The position numbers were made by a program, and so were the translations under genes. Of a DNA stretch of 64,000 nucleotides, positions 52,143-61,422 are shown piece by piece. The notes beneath the pieces were generated by a model. It was not told the origin of the DNA, did no database searches, and saw nothing but the letters and a program-made list of their open reading frames with translations. Origin of the DNA: Myceligenerans crystallogenes (GTDB taxonomy: Bacteria > Actinomycetota > Actinomycetes > Actinomycetales > Cellulomonadaceae); NCBI RefSeq assembly GCF_039529775.1, contig NZ_BAAANL010000008.1, positions 124,001 to 188,000 of the forward strand. The letters run 5' to 3'. Numbering within the stretch: the first letter of the stretch is position 1; each line of letters starts with the position of its first letter.

Positions 52143-52180
52143 GGATCGCGCGTCGCCGCTGCCGTGTCAGAGGGGCCGCA

Positions 52181-52186
52181 TAAGAT
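52181..52186 (+). promoter_or_regulatory. -10 hexamer TAAGAT, 6 nt before the dnaE start codon
   Basis: Fits leaderless transcription from the ATG at 52193, in a 50-bp gap with no ribosome site. Confidence 0.5.
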
Positions 52187-52192
52187 CGCTCC

Positions 52193-55100
52193 ATGCCGAC
52201 CGCCACCACCTCTGCCGGGTCCGATTTCGTCCATCTGCACGTCCACACCGAGTTCTCGATGCTGGACGGGGCGGCGCGCATCGGTGACCTCATGGCGGAG
52301 GTCGCCAGGCAGGGCCAGACGGCGATCGCCACCACGGACCACGGGTACCTGTTCGGGGCGTACGACTTCTGGTCGCAGGCGCAGAAGGCGGGCGTCAAGC
52401 CGATCATCGGCGTCGAGGCGTACATCACGCCCGGCACGAGCCGGTTCGACCAGACGCGCGTCCGGTACGGCGAGCCGGGGCAGGAGTCCGACGACGTCTC
52501 GGCGCGCGGCGCCTACACGCACATGACGCTGCTGAGCAAGAACAACACGGGCATGCGCAACCTGTTCCGGGCCTCGTCCCTCGCGTCGCTCGAGGGGCAG
52601 ATGGGCAAGTGGCCGCGCATGGACCGCGAGCTGCTGGAGCGGTACTCCGAGGGGCTCATCGCGACGACGGGCTGCCCGTCGGGCGAGATCCAGACGCGGC
52701 TGCGCCTGGGGCAGTGGGACGAGGCGGTGCGGCAGGCCGGCGAGCTGCAGGAGATCTTCGGGGCCGAGAACTACTACGTGGAGCTGATGGACCACGGGCT
52801 CGAGATCGAGACCCGGGTGACGAAGGAACTGCTGCGGCTGGCCGAGCACATCGGCGCGCGGCTCGTGGCCACGAACGACCTGCACTACGTGCGCGAGGAC
52901 GACGCCACCAGCCAGGAGGCGCTGCTCGCGATCAACTCCGGCTCCACGCTGGACGACCCGAACCGGTTCAAGTTCGACGGCACCGGCTACTACGTGAAGT
53001 CCGCCGCCGAGATGCGCAAGGTCTTCCGCGAGCTGCCCGAGGCGTGCGACAACACGCTGCTCATCGCCGAGCAGTGCGAGGTGTCGTTCGACACGAAGGC
53101 GAACTACATGCCGCGCTTCCCCGTGCCCGACGGGGAGGACGAGATCTCGTGGTTCGTCAAGGAGGTCGAGCGGGGCCTGCAGCGGCGTTACCCGGGAGGC
53201 GTGCCGGACGAGGTCCGCAAGCAGGCGGAGTACGAGACCGAGGTCATCATCCAGATGGGCTTCCCGGGGTACTTCCTGGTGGTCGCGGACTTCATCAACT
53301 GGTCCAAGGACCAGGGGATCCGCGTCGGGCCGGGCCGCGGCTCGGCCGCGGGCTCGATGGTGTCCTACGTCATGGGCATCACGGAGCTCGACCCGCTGGA
53401 GCACGGCCTGATCTTCGAGCGGTTCCTCAACCCCGAGCGCGTGTCCATGCCCGACGTCGACGTGGACTTCGACGAACGCCGGCGCGGTGAGGCGATCAGG
53501 TACGTCACCGAGAAGTACGGCGACGACCGCGTGGCGCAGATCGTCACCTACGGCACCATCAAGGCCAAGCAGGCCCTGAAGGACTCCGCCCGCCTGCTCG
53601 GGTTCCCCTTCGCGATGGGGGAGAAGCTCACCAAGGCGATGCCGCCCGCGGTCATGGGCAAGGACATCCCGCTGTCCGGGATCTTCGACGCGAAGCACGA
53701 CCGGTACTCCGAGGCCGCCGAGTTCCGCCAGCTGCACGACACCGACCCCGAGGCGCAGCGCGTGGTCGAGCTGGCGCGCGGTATCGAGGGCCTGAAGCGG
53801 CAGTGGGGCGTGCACGCCGCGGGCGTTATCATGTCGAGCGAGCCGCTGATCGACATCATCCCGATCATGAAGCGCCTGCAGGACGGCGCGATCATCACGC
53901 AGTTCGACTACCCGACGTCCGAGGGCCTCGGCCTGATCAAGATGGACTTCCTGGGTCTGCGCAACCTCACGATCCTCGACGACGCCCTCGAGAACATCGA
54001 GATGAACGGCAAGGACGCCGTCGACATCGAGAACGTCGGCCTCGACGACCCGGCCACCTACGAGCTGCTCGCCAGCGGCAACACGCTCGGCGTGTTCCAG
54101 CTCGACGGCGGCGCGATGCGCGCCCTGCTGCGGCAGATGCGGCCCGACAACTTCGAGGACGTCTCCGCCGTCATCGCCCTGTACCGGCCCGGCCCGATGG
54201 GCATGAACTCGCACACGAACTACGCGCTGCGCAAGAACGGCCAGCAGCAGATCGAGGCGATCCACCAGGAGGTCAAGGAGCCGTTCGCGGAGATCCTCGA
54301 CGAGACCTACGGCCTCATCGTCTACCAGGAGCAGGTGCAGCGCGCCGCCCAGATCATGGCCGGCTACTCGCTCGGCCAGGCCGACCTGCTGCGCCGCGCC
54401 ATGGGCAAGAAGAAGCCCGAGGTGCTGGCCAAGGAGTACGTCAACTTCGAGAAGGGCGCCAAGGAGAAGGGCTACAGCGACGCCGCGATCAAGGCCGTCT
54501 GGGACACCCTGGTCCCGTTCGCGGGCTACGCGTTCAACAAGGCGCACTCCGCCGGCTACGGCCTCGTCGCGTACTGGACCGCGTTCCTCAAGGCGAACTA
54601 CCCGGCCGAGTACATGGCCGCCCTGCTGCAGTCCGTGGGTGACAACAAGGACAAGATGGCGCTCTACCTCAACGAGTGCCGTCGCATGGGCATCACCGTG
54701 CTGCCGCCGGACGTCAACGAGTCCTCGGCGAAGTTCACGGCCGTCGGCGGGGACATCCGCTTCGGCCTGACGGGCGTGCGGAACGTGGGGCGCAACGTGG
54801 TCGACGCGATCGTGGCCGCCCGCGACGAGAAGGGCGCCTACACCTCGTTCACGGACTTCCTCGACAAGGTCCCGGCCGTGGTCTGCAACAAGCGCACCAT
54901 CGAGTCCCTGATCAAGGCGGGCGCGTTCGACTCGCTCGGGCACACCCGCCGTTCCCTGCTCGTGGTGCACGAGCAGGCGGTGGACTCGGTGATCAGCGTC
55001 AAGCGCAAGGAGGCGGAGGGGCAGTTCGACCTGTTCTCGGACCTCGGCGGCGGCGCGGACGACGCCGCGATGGGTTTCGCGGTCGACGTGCCCGACCTGC

Positions 55101-55741
55101 CGGACTGGGAGAAGAAGCAGAAGCTCGCCTTCGAGCGCGAGATGCTCGGCCTGTACGTGTCGGACCACCCGCTGTCCGGCCTGGACCACGTGCTGTCCCG
55201 TTCGTCGGACACGTCGGTGGCGTCGCTCATCGGCGACGGCGACCGGCCGGAGAACTCCGTGGTCACGGTCGCGGGCCTGCTCACCTCGGTGCAGCGCAAG
55301 ATGAGCAAGAACGGCAACCCGTGGGCGGCGGTCACGCTGGAGGACCTGGAGGGCGCCGTCGAGGTCATGTTCTTCGGCGAGACCTACCTCGCCTACTCCA
55401 CGGTGCTCGCCGAGGACCAGGTCGTGGCGGTGCGCGGCAAGGTGCGCAAGCGCGACGACCAGGTCTCGCTGCAGGCCATGGAGGTCGCGTTGCCGGACGT
55501 CACGGTCGGCGCCGATTCGCCGCTGGCCGTCACGGTCCCGCACACCCGGGCCGTGGAACCGGTGATGGTGCGCCTGCGCGAGGTCCTCGCCGACCACCCG
55601 GGCTCCGCCGAGGTCCACGTCGCGGTGGACGAGCCGGGCAAGCGCACGGTGGTCCGCGCGGCGGACGCGCTCCGCGTCGACAAGACGCCCGCGCTGTTCG
55701 GCGACCTCAAGGCGCTCCTCGGCCAGAACTGCCTGTCATGA
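52193..55741 (+). CDS. dnaE: DNA polymerase III alpha subunit, replicative (DnaE1 type)
   Basis: 1182 residues. An N-terminal PHP domain ('FVHLHVHTEFSMLDGAARI') keeps the His-rich pattern and may be a metal-dependent proofreading exonuclease, as shown for mycobacterial DnaE1. The polymerase core has 'GPGRGSAAGSMVSYVMGI' and the catalytic aspartates in 'MPDVDVDFDERRRGE'. Thumb, fingers and tandem helix-hairpin-helix regions lead to an OB fold ('VVTVAGLLTSVQRKMSKNG') and a C-terminal tau/clamp-binding region. It is the main replicative polymerase. The stop overlaps the Nudix start by 4 nt (ATGA). Confidence 0.97.
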   Translation: MPTATTSAGSDFVHLHVHTEFSMLDGAARIGDLMAEVARQGQTAIATTDHGYLFGAYDFWSQAQKAGVKPIIGVEAYITPGTSRFDQTRVRYGEPGQESDDVSARGAYTHMTLLSKNNTGMRNLFRASSLASLEGQMGKWPRMDRELLERYSEGLIATTGCPSGEIQTRLRLGQWDEAVRQAGELQEIFGAENYYVELMDHGLEIETRVTKELLRLAEHIGARLVATNDLHYVREDDATSQEALLAINSGSTLDDPNRFKFDGTGYYVKSAAEMRKVFRELPEACDNTLLIAEQCEVSFDTKANYMPRFPVPDGEDEISWFVKEVERGLQRRYPGGVPDEVRKQAEYETEVIIQMGFPGYFLVVADFINWSKDQGIRVGPGRGSAAGSMVSYVMGITELDPLEHGLIFERFLNPERVSMPDVDVDFDERRRGEAIRYVTEKYGDDRVAQIVTYGTIKAKQALKDSARLLGFPFAMGEKLTKAMPPAVMGKDIPLSGIFDAKHDRYSEAAEFRQLHDTDPEAQRVVELARGIEGLKRQWGVHAAGVIMSSEPLIDIIPIMKRLQDGAIITQFDYPTSEGLGLIKMDFLGLRNLTILDDALENIEMNGKDAVDIENVGLDDPATYELLASGNTLGVFQLDGGAMRALLRQMRPDNFEDVSAVIALYRPGPMGMNSHTNYALRKNGQQQIEAIHQEVKEPFAEILDETYGLIVYQEQVQRAAQIMAGYSLGQADLLRRAMGKKKPEVLAKEYVNFEKGAKEKGYSDAAIKAVWDTLVPFAGYAFNKAHSAGYGLVAYWTAFLKANYPAEYMAALLQSVGDNKDKMALYLNECRRMGITVLPPDVNESSAKFTAVGGDIRFGLTGVRNVGRNVVDAIVAARDEKGAYTSFTDFLDKVPAVVCNKRTIESLIKAGAFDSLGHTRRSLLVVHEQAVDSVISVKRKEAEGQFDLFSDLGGGADDAAMGFAVDVPDLPDWEKKQKLAFEREMLGLYVSDHPLSGLDHVLSRSSDTSVASLIGDGDRPENSVVTVAGLLTSVQRKMSKNGNPWAAVTLEDLEGAVEVMFFGETYLAYSTVLAEDQVVAVRGKVRKRDDQVSLQAMEVALPDVTVGADSPLAVTVPHTRAVEPVMVRLREVLADHPGSAEVHVAVDEPGKRTVVRAADALRVDKTPALFGDLKALLGQNCLS

Positions 55742-56346
55742 GCGGGACGACGACGCCGGGCGGCGGGACCTCCGCTGCCGGTGCCACCGCGGGTCCGGCT
55801 GGTCCCAGCGACGGCGACCGCCTGGCGGGCCCGGACGCGAACGGCCGCTACGACGACCGCGACCACGAGCGCTTCGCCCTGGTCCCGGCCGCGTACGTCA
55901 TGCTGCGCCGGTCCGGCGCGGACGGCTCACCCGAGGTGCTGCTGCAGCTGCGGCAGAACACCGGGTACCGCGACGGTCACTGGGCCTGCGCGGCGGCCGG
56001 GCACGTCGAGGCGGGCGAGTCCGTCCTGACGGCGGCCGTGCGCGAGGCCCGGGAGGAGCTCGGCGTCACGGTGGACCCCGCCGACCTGCGCCCGCTCACG
56101 GTGCTGCACCGCGGCGAGCCGGGCGGCCCGGCGATCGAGCAGCGCGTCGACTTCTTCTTCGAGACCACGACATGGCAGGGCACCCCGGCGATCCAGGAGC
56201 CCGGGAAGGCTGCCGGGCTCGCCTGGTTCCGGCCCGACGCCCTCCCGGACCCGGTCGTGCCGCACGAGGCGACGGTCCTGGCGGCCCTGAGCGCGCGGGA
56301 GTCCGGCGGCCCGGAGGTGCCCCGCGTCCTGGCCCTGGGCTTCTGA
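55738..56346 (+). CDS. Nudix hydrolase
   Basis: 202 residues. The Nudix box is complete: 'GHVEAGESVLTAAVREAREELGV' (about residues 87-109) fits GX5EX7REUXEEXGU. The segment 'LVPAAYVMLRRSGADGSPEVLLQLRQNTGYRDGHWACAA' (about 45-83) precedes it. An N-terminal ~40 residues is Gly/Thr/Pro-rich and probably disordered. Nudix enzymes hydrolyse nucleoside diphosphates linked to another group; MutT-like pool cleaning would suit its coupling to dnaE, but the substrate cannot be read from sequence. It shares 4 nt (ATGA) with dnaE, so translation is coupled. Confidence 0.92.
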   Translation: MSGTTTPGGGTSAAGATAGPAGPSDGDRLAGPDANGRYDDRDHERFALVPAAYVMLRRSGADGSPEVLLQLRQNTGYRDGHWACAAAGHVEAGESVLTAAVREAREELGVTVDPADLRPLTVLHRGEPGGPAIEQRVDFFFETTTWQGTPAIQEPGKAAGLAWFRPDALPDPVVPHEATVLAALSARESGGPEVPRVLALGF

Positions 56347-56407
56347 CCGCCACCGGGTGAGCCGAGGGCCACGCCGGCGTCGTCGTCGTGCACGCACCTC
56401 ACGTGCC

Positions 56408-56413
56408 TACACT
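56408..56413 (+). promoter_or_regulatory. -10 hexamer TACACT, 6 nt before the PPOX-class start codon
   Basis: Fits a leaderless transcript beginning at the GTG at 56420; no ribosome site is present. Confidence 0.5.
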
Positions 56414-56419
56414 CGCCCG

Positions 56420-56824
56420 GTGATCCAGCTCAACCCCGAGCGGCTCGTCTTCGTGACCGAGCGGCACCTCGCCACCCTGACCACCCTCCGCGCGGACGGC
56501 ACGCCGCACGTCGTCCCGGTGGCCTTCACCTGGGACGCGGGCGCCGGCGTCGCCCGCGTCACGACGAACCGGAACTCGGCCAAGGCGCGCAACGCCCGCG
56601 GCTACGCGGCCGACGGCGCGCCGCCGCGCGCCGCGCTCTGCCAGGTGGACGGCGGCCGCTGGCTCACCCTGGAGGGCACGATCGAGGCGGTCGAGGACCC
56701 GGCCGAGATCGCCGACGCCGTCGCCCGCTACGCGCGCCGCTACCGGCAACTCGGCGAGAACCCCGACCGCATCGTCCTGCGCCTCACCCCCGACAGGTCC
56801 ATGTCCAGCACCTACATGGCCTGA
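56420..56824 (+). CDS. PPOX-class (pyridoxamine-5'-phosphate-oxidase-like) F420- or flavin-binding protein
   Basis: 134 residues, a split beta-barrel. 'HLATLTTLRADGTPHVVPVAFTWD' (about 13-36) and 'VARVTTNRNSAKARNARG' match the actinobacterial F420-dependent TIGR03618-like PPOX proteins, and 'VDGGRWLTLEGTIEAVED' continues the barrel. It probably binds F420 or FMN and reduces or oxidises a small molecule. The substrate is unknown. GTG start after a leaderless promoter. Confidence 0.88.
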   Translation: MIQLNPERLVFVTERHLATLTTLRADGTPHVVPVAFTWDAGAGVARVTTNRNSAKARNARGYAADGAPPRAALCQVDGGRWLTLEGTIEAVEDPAEIADAVARYARRYRQLGENPDRIVLRLTPDRSMSSTYMA

Positions 56825-56877
56825 CCGGATCCGCCCCCCGCCCGCGGGCGAGGAGCGGCCGGCGGGACCGCGGGAGG

Positions 56878-57480
56878 TCAGATCCAGCCTTCCTCCCAGG
56901 CGCGGTGGGCCGCCGCGTGGCGGGTCGCGACGCCGAGCTTGGCCATCGCCGCCGACAGGTAGTTGCGGACCGTGCCGGGCGCGAGGTGGACGGCCGCGGC
57001 GATCTCGTTCACCGGCGCGCCGGAGCGGGCCGCCCGCAGCACCTCCAGCTCGCGGTCCGTGAGCGGGCAGTCGTTCTCGGTCAGCGCCGAGGCGGCGATC
57101 TCCGGGTCCACGTAGCGCCGCCCGGCGGCGACGTCGCGGATGATCTCCGCGAGGCGCGACGCGGGCGTCGACTTCGGCACGAAGCCCCGCACCCCGGCCG
57201 CCAGCGCGCGCCGCAGCACGGCGGGGCGGGCGTGGCGCGTGACGAGCACGCAGTGCGCGGGCAGCTCCCGGCGGATCCGCTCGGCCGCGTGCAGGCCGTC
57301 GGCGGGCGGCATCTCCAGGTCGAGGACGACGACGTCGGGCCGGTGCCGCAGTGCCAGCTCGACCGCGTCGGTGCTGGTCGCGGCCTGCGCGACCACGGTC
57401 AGGTCGTCCTCCAGCTCCAGCAGCGCGGTGAGGGCCTCGCGCAGCATCGTCTCGTCGTCGGCGACGAGCAGGCGGATCAT
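56878..57480 (-). CDS. NarL/DesR-type response regulator
   Basis: 200 residues. The receiver has 'LLVADDETMLREAL', phospho-acceptor Asp in 'DVVVLDLEMPPADG', and the conserved Lys in 'GFVPKSTP'. The LuxR-type helix-turn-helix is 'CPLTDRELEVLRAARSGAPVNEIAAAVHLAPGTVRNYLSAAMAKLG' (about 141-186). It overlaps the kinase stop by 4 nt (ATGA). A palindrome upstream of the operon (58864-58877) is its likely site. The DesR comparison comes from receiver and output type; the stimulus is unknown. Confidence 0.9.
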   Translation of the reverse strand: MIRLLVADDETMLREALTALLELEDDLTVVAQAATSTDAVELALRHRPDVVVLDLEMPPADGLHAAERIRRELPAHCVLVTRHARPAVLRRALAAGVRGFVPKSTPASRLAEIIRDVAAGRRYVDPEIAASALTENDCPLTDRELEVLRAARSGAPVNEIAAAVHLAPGTVRNYLSAAMAKLGVATRHAAAHRAWEEGWI

Positions 57481-58811
57481 GCGGCTACCGCCGCGGGGTC
57501 CACGAGCGCCGCCACGGCGAAGCCGGTGCCGGTCCGTTCCCAGGTGAGCGTCCCGCCGACGACGGCGAGGCGTTCGCCGAGCGACACGAGCCCGGTCCCC
57601 CCGGAGCGTTCGGGGCCGGGCGGTGCCTGGCCGGCGGGTGACCCGGCGTGTCCCCCGGTCCCGGCCGGGCCGACGGGGCCCGCGACGTCGTCGCCGGTGC
57701 GCCCGGGCGCGGCGCCGTCGTCGGTGATCTCCAGGAGGGCGCGGCCGGCGTCGTCCCGGAGGGTGATCGTGGCGTGCGCCGCATGGCTGTGGCGCAGGAT
57801 GTTCGTGGTGGCCTCGCGGACGACGAGGCCGAGCAGGCCGCGGTGGGATCCGGCGAGGCGCCCGGCGACGGCGTCGTCGACCGCGACGCGGGCGTCCACG
57901 CCGGCCGCGGCCAGGACGCGCGACGCGTTGGTGATCTCCGCGTCGAGCGTGGTGCGCCGGTAGCCCTGCACCACGGCGCGCGTCTCGCGCAGCGCGTCGC
58001 CCGCGAGGCGCTGGACCTCGCGCATCTCGGCCGCGGCGCGTTGCGGGTCGGCGTCGGCCAGCCGCGCGGCGAGCTCGCTCTTCAGGGCGATGACCTGGAG
58101 ATGATGGCCCTGGACGTCGTGCAGCTCGGCGGCGAAGCGGAGGCGCTCGTCGGCGACGGCGAGCGCGCCCGCCAGCCGCCGGGCCTCCTCCAGCCGCGCG
58201 GCCACCTGCCAGGCGCGCAGCATGCCGAGCATCGCGGGCCCGAACGCCGCCACCATCAGCAGGGGCATCCAGGTGGCGTGCGCGACGTCGGGCTCGCCCT
58301 GGGCCAGGGCCGCCGCCGCTCCGGCCAGCGGCAGCACCACCGCGCCCGCCCCGAGCCCGGTCCAGGCGCCCCGCGGCGGCAGGAACAGCACGAGCACCGC
58401 GAGCGCGGCGGCCGGGACCAGCGACCACATGCCGAAGTTCCCCGCGGCCAGCGGTACGATCCCGCCCGCGGCCGCGGCGACGGCGAGCCCCGCGACCAGG
58501 GCGCGGGACGGCGGCTCGTCGCGCAGCCGGGCGGACAGCAGCACCCCGGAGATCACGATCGTGGCCGCGGCCGCGAGGCCGGTGACGACCCGGGCGCCCA
58601 GGGGGACCGCCGGGTCGAGCATCCAGTCCCCGACGATCAGCCCCAGGATGCACGCGACCGTGCTTGCCAGCCCCCACCACACGTTGCGCCGGAACGCGGT
58701 GAGCCCGGCGTCGGGGACCGCCGGGCCCGCGCCGGTCCCGGACGGTCGGGTGCCCGCGACCCGGCCCGCTCCGGGAACCGGATCCGCGGCGGATCGCGAC
58801 CACGTGTCCAT
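57477..58811 (-). CDS. DesK-type membrane histidine kinase
   Basis: 444 residues. The N-terminal half has about five to six transmembrane helices ('NVWWGLASTVACILGLIVG' onward). A HisKA_3 domain follows with the phospho-acceptor His in 'RFAAELHDVQGHHLQVIALKSELA' (region about 222-245). A HATPase domain carries the N box 'VVREATTNILRHSHA', and its C-terminal motif 'GTGLVSLGERLAVVGG' lies beyond a Gly/Pro-rich insert. DesK kinases often sense membrane state. It probably phosphorylates the overlapping NarL-type regulator. The ATG at 58811 has CACAAT 6 nt upstream, another leaderless candidate. Confidence 0.9.
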   Translation of the reverse strand: MDTWSRSAADPVPGAGRVAGTRPSGTGAGPAVPDAGLTAFRRNVWWGLASTVACILGLIVGDWMLDPAVPLGARVVTGLAAAATIVISGVLLSARLRDEPPSRALVAGLAVAAAAGGIVPLAAGNFGMWSLVPAAALAVLVLFLPPRGAWTGLGAGAVVLPLAGAAAALAQGEPDVAHATWMPLLMVAAFGPAMLGMLRAWQVAARLEEARRLAGALAVADERLRFAAELHDVQGHHLQVIALKSELAARLADADPQRAAAEMREVQRLAGDALRETRAVVQGYRRTTLDAEITNASRVLAAAGVDARVAVDDAVAGRLAGSHRGLLGLVVREATTNILRHSHAAHATITLRDDAGRALLEITDDGAAPGRTGDDVAGPVGPAGTGGHAGSPAGQAPPGPERSGGTGLVSLGERLAVVGGTLTWERTGTGFAVAALVDPAAVAA

Positions 58812-58863
58812 GCCGCCATTGTGGCAGCGGCGGGGCTGCTCAGGGGCGTCGCCGGCGCGGTGG

Positions 58864-58877
58864 ATGACATCTGTCAT
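58864..58877. promoter_or_regulatory. Palindromic operator ATGACA-TC-TGTCAT between the DesK/R operon and a divergent membrane protein
   Basis: Perfect 6-bp arms around TC. The position is 53 bp before the kinase start and 122 bp before the divergent gene. NarL-family regulators bind such short inverted repeats, so this is the probable site of the adjacent response regulator. Confidence 0.55.
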
Positions 58878-58998
58878 GCCGGCCGGTGACACCCGCTGGC
58901 CGATCGGTCGTGATCCGGCACTACGACGACGCCGCGGGGGACGGGAGCGTAGGAGGGGTCGCGGCGAGGTCCGCCGCGACGGGACGAGGGAGACGACC

Positions 58999-59931
58999 AT
59001 GACCGACAACGCCCTGCATCATGACGTTCCGCACGACGTCGCCCCGCGCACGCACGGCGACGCGGACGAGCACCCGCCCGCCGCGCGACGCCGCGACCGG
59101 GCCGGCCGGCCGTCGCCGGCCCGCGCCACGCTCCGGTTCCTGCTCCACCTCGCCGAGATGATCGTCGCCATGGTGGCGGGGATGGTGCTGCTCGCCCCGC
59201 TCTGGGACCTGGGCGCGGCCGCGGTCGGCGCCGAGCGCGTCCTGGCGCGGCCGGACGTGGGCGCGCTCGTCATGCTGGCCGACATGCTCGTCGCGATGAC
59301 CGTCTGGATGCGCGTGCGCCGCCACGCCTGGCGGGCGATCGCGGAGATGGACGCCGCGATGGCGGCCCCGTACCTGGTGCTGCTCCCGCTGCTGTGGGCC
59401 GGCGTGCTGGACGGCCCCGGCCTGATGGTCTGGAGCCACGTGGTGATGGTCCCGGCCATGGCCGCGGCGATGTGGTGGCGCCGCGCGGAGTACACCGGGC
59501 ACCCGGCCGGGCACGCCGGAGCCCACGGCCTCGACCTGCGCTGGCTCGCCCGCCGCTGGCCGGTGCTCCCGGCGCTCGCGCTCATGACGCTCACCCTGCT
59601 CGGGGGCGGCGACGTGCCCGCCTGGATCCTCGCGCCCGTCGCGGCCGTCTACCCGGTGATGGGCGCGCTGCGCCGCAGTATCCGCGGCCTGCCGATGTGG
59701 CGGCTGCAGCTGGCGGGCCTGGTGGTGTTCGCCGGGATCGCGCTCGTCGCCGTGGCGCTCGGCGCGACCACGGCGGCCGCCTTCGTCCTGGCGGCGGGGC
59801 TGCTGGGTCACGCGGTCTGGGACGCGTTCCACCACCGCGCCGGAGCCGTCGTCTACCGCTGGTACGCGGAGTCCTGCGTGGTCTACGACATCCTGCTCGC
59901 CCTCGCAGTCGTGGCCGCCGCCGTCGCCTGA
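58999..59931 (+). CDS. Multi-pass membrane protein divergent from the DesK/R operon (often mis-named FliP-like)
   Basis: 310 residues. A hydrophilic His/Asp/Arg-rich N-terminus (about 1-45) precedes around eight hydrophobic helices. Notable is 'HLAEMIVAMVAGMVLLAP', repeated in style by 'LADMLVAMTVWMRVRRHAWRAIAEMDAAMAAPYLVL' (about 93-128); this Met-rich 'EM..AM..GM' pattern occurs in actinobacterial proteins sometimes labelled flagellar FliP, though no flagellar genes are here. Regularly spaced Met, His and Trp residues might hold metal, which is speculation. The ATG at 58999 follows GAGGGAG. It is the likely target of the divergent two-component system. Confidence 0.75.
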   Translation: MTDNALHHDVPHDVAPRTHGDADEHPPAARRRDRAGRPSPARATLRFLLHLAEMIVAMVAGMVLLAPLWDLGAAAVGAERVLARPDVGALVMLADMLVAMTVWMRVRRHAWRAIAEMDAAMAAPYLVLLPLLWAGVLDGPGLMVWSHVVMVPAMAAAMWWRRAEYTGHPAGHAGAHGLDLRWLARRWPVLPALALMTLTLLGGGDVPAWILAPVAAVYPVMGALRRSIRGLPMWRLQLAGLVVFAGIALVAVALGATTAAAFVLAAGLLGHAVWDAFHHRAGAVVYRWYAESCVVYDILLALAVVAAAVA

Positions 59932-59937
59932 CGGCTG

Positions 59938-61422
59938 TCAGTCCCGGGCGGCGGGCAGCCGGAGCTCGAACCGCGCGCCGCCCTCCGGGGCGTCGGAGAC
60001 GACGACGTCGCCGCCGTGCCGCCGGGCCACGTCGCGGGCGATCGCCAGGCCGAGCCCGGCCCCGCCGTCGTCCCGGCTGCGGGCGTCGTCGAGCCGGACG
60101 AAACGCTCGAAGATCCGCGTCCGTTCCGCCGGCGGGACGCCCGGCCCGTCGTCGCCGACCGCGACGACGGCCGTGGTTCCCTCCTGCCCGACGGTGAGCG
60201 TGACGCGCCCGGCGGCGTGGCGCTCGGCGTTGTCGAGCAGGTTGCGCAGCACCTGTCCCAGCTGCGAGGCCGATCCGTTCGTCTCGGCGGGCCGGTGGAC
60301 GACGACGTCGACGATCGGGCGCCGTGCCGCGTGCTCGTGCGCGAGGAGCGTGAGGTCGACCCGGCCCGAGGCCGGCCGTTCCCCGGCGTCGAGGCGGGCG
60401 AGCAGGAGCAGGTCGGCGGCGAGTTCCTGGAGGCGTTCCGCGTCGTGCAGCACCTCGGGCAGGTCCAGGAGCTGCGGGTGGGCGACGGCCACCTCCAGCT
60501 GCGTGCGCAGGGAGGCGATCGGGGAGCGCAGCTCGTGGGAGGCGTCGGCGACGAACCGGCGCTGCCGGTCCACGGAGCGCTGCAGGTGGTCGAGGGTGTT
60601 GTTGGTGGTCTGCGCGAGGCGGGCGATCTCGTCGCCCGTGCCGGGCTCCGGGACCCGGCGGTGCAGGTCGCTGCCCGCGGTGATGGCCGCCAGCTCGGCC
60701 CGGATCGCCTCCACCGGCCGCAGCGCCCGGCCCGTGACCAGCCATGTCACGAGCGCGACGACCACCAGGACGGCCGGGCCGCCCACGAGCAGGAGCCGGG
60801 TCAGGTTCGTGACGGTCTCCTCCTCCTGCGACAGGGACGCGGCCGCGTAGACGACGGCCGGCGTGCCGTCCGCGGTGACGGTCCGGGCGGCCTCGACGTG
60901 GAAGCGCTCGCCGGGCGAGCTCGCGGCGTCGCCGAAGCTGATCCCGCCGTCCGGGGTGACCGGCAGGGTCAGGGTGCGGGACGCGATGTCGAGACCCGGG
61001 AGGGGCGACGCGGCCGGGGACCTTCCGTCGTCGCTCTCGTCGTCGTCGTCATCATCATCGTCATCGTCGTCTCCCCCGTCCGCGTCGCCCGGCGGCGTCG
61101 GGACGGCCGCCCGCGGCCGGTGGAAGTCCGCGATCGCGGGCTCGGAGGCCAGCGTGGCCGACGACGCCAGCACCCGCCCGTCCCGGGTCACGACCTGCAC
61201 CGGGGTCTCGCTCCCGACCACGCCCGCCAGGCCGTCCAGGTCGCGCCGCGCGGTGCCCTGCACCTCGGCCGCGACGGTGAGCGCGGTGGACTCCGCGCGG
61301 AGCTGGATCGTGTTCAGGAGGCGGTCCTCCAGGACCCGGATCGTCAGGATCCCGGTCAGCAGCAGCGCCGCCGCGACCACCAGGGTGGCGCCCAGCGTGG
61401 CGCGGGCGCGGACGCTACGCAC
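59938..61422 (-). CDS. OmpR-partner histidine kinase with a poly-aspartate sensor tract
   Basis: About 494 residues. Transmembrane helix 1 ('ATLGATLVVAAALLLTGILTI'), an extracytoplasmic domain of about 155 residues, helix 2 ('LLLVGGPAVLVVVALVTWLV') and HAMP are followed by HisKA with 'FVADASHELRSPIASLRTQLE' (phospho-His in the SHELRSP box) and HATPase ('LRNLLDNAERHA', 'GDDGPGVP', 'GGAGLGLAIARDV'). The sensor loop carries eleven consecutive Asp plus 'ESDD' (coded near 61027-61071), suggesting cation sensing like the acidic patch of PhoQ; this is inference. The GTG at 61422 has GGAGGA 5 nt upstream and overlaps the regulator gene by 8 nt; 61449 is an alternative. Confidence 0.88.
   Translation of the reverse strand: MRSVRARATLGATLVVAAALLLTGILTIRVLEDRLLNTIQLRAESTALTVAAEVQGTARRDLDGLAGVVGSETPVQVVTRDGRVLASSATLASEPAIADFHRPRAAVPTPPGDADGGDDDDDDDDDDDESDDGRSPAASPLPGLDIASRTLTLPVTPDGGISFGDAASSPGERFHVEAARTVTADGTPAVVYAAASLSQEEETVTNLTRLLLVGGPAVLVVVALVTWLVTGRALRPVEAIRAELAAITAGSDLHRRVPEPGTGDEIARLAQTTNNTLDHLQRSVDRQRRFVADASHELRSPIASLRTQLEVAVAHPQLLDLPEVLHDAERLQELAADLLLLARLDAGERPASGRVDLTLLAHEHAARRPIVDVVVHRPAETNGSASQLGQVLRNLLDNAERHAAGRVTLTVGQEGTTAVVAVGDDGPGVPPAERTRIFERFVRLDDARSRDDGGAGLGLAIARDVARRHGGDVVVSDAPEGGARFELRLPAARD

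Noticed and set aside
58999..59931. Membrane protein as flagellar FliP
   Set aside because: Only a Met-rich helix pattern is shared in annotations. No FliP signature and no flagellar genes are near.
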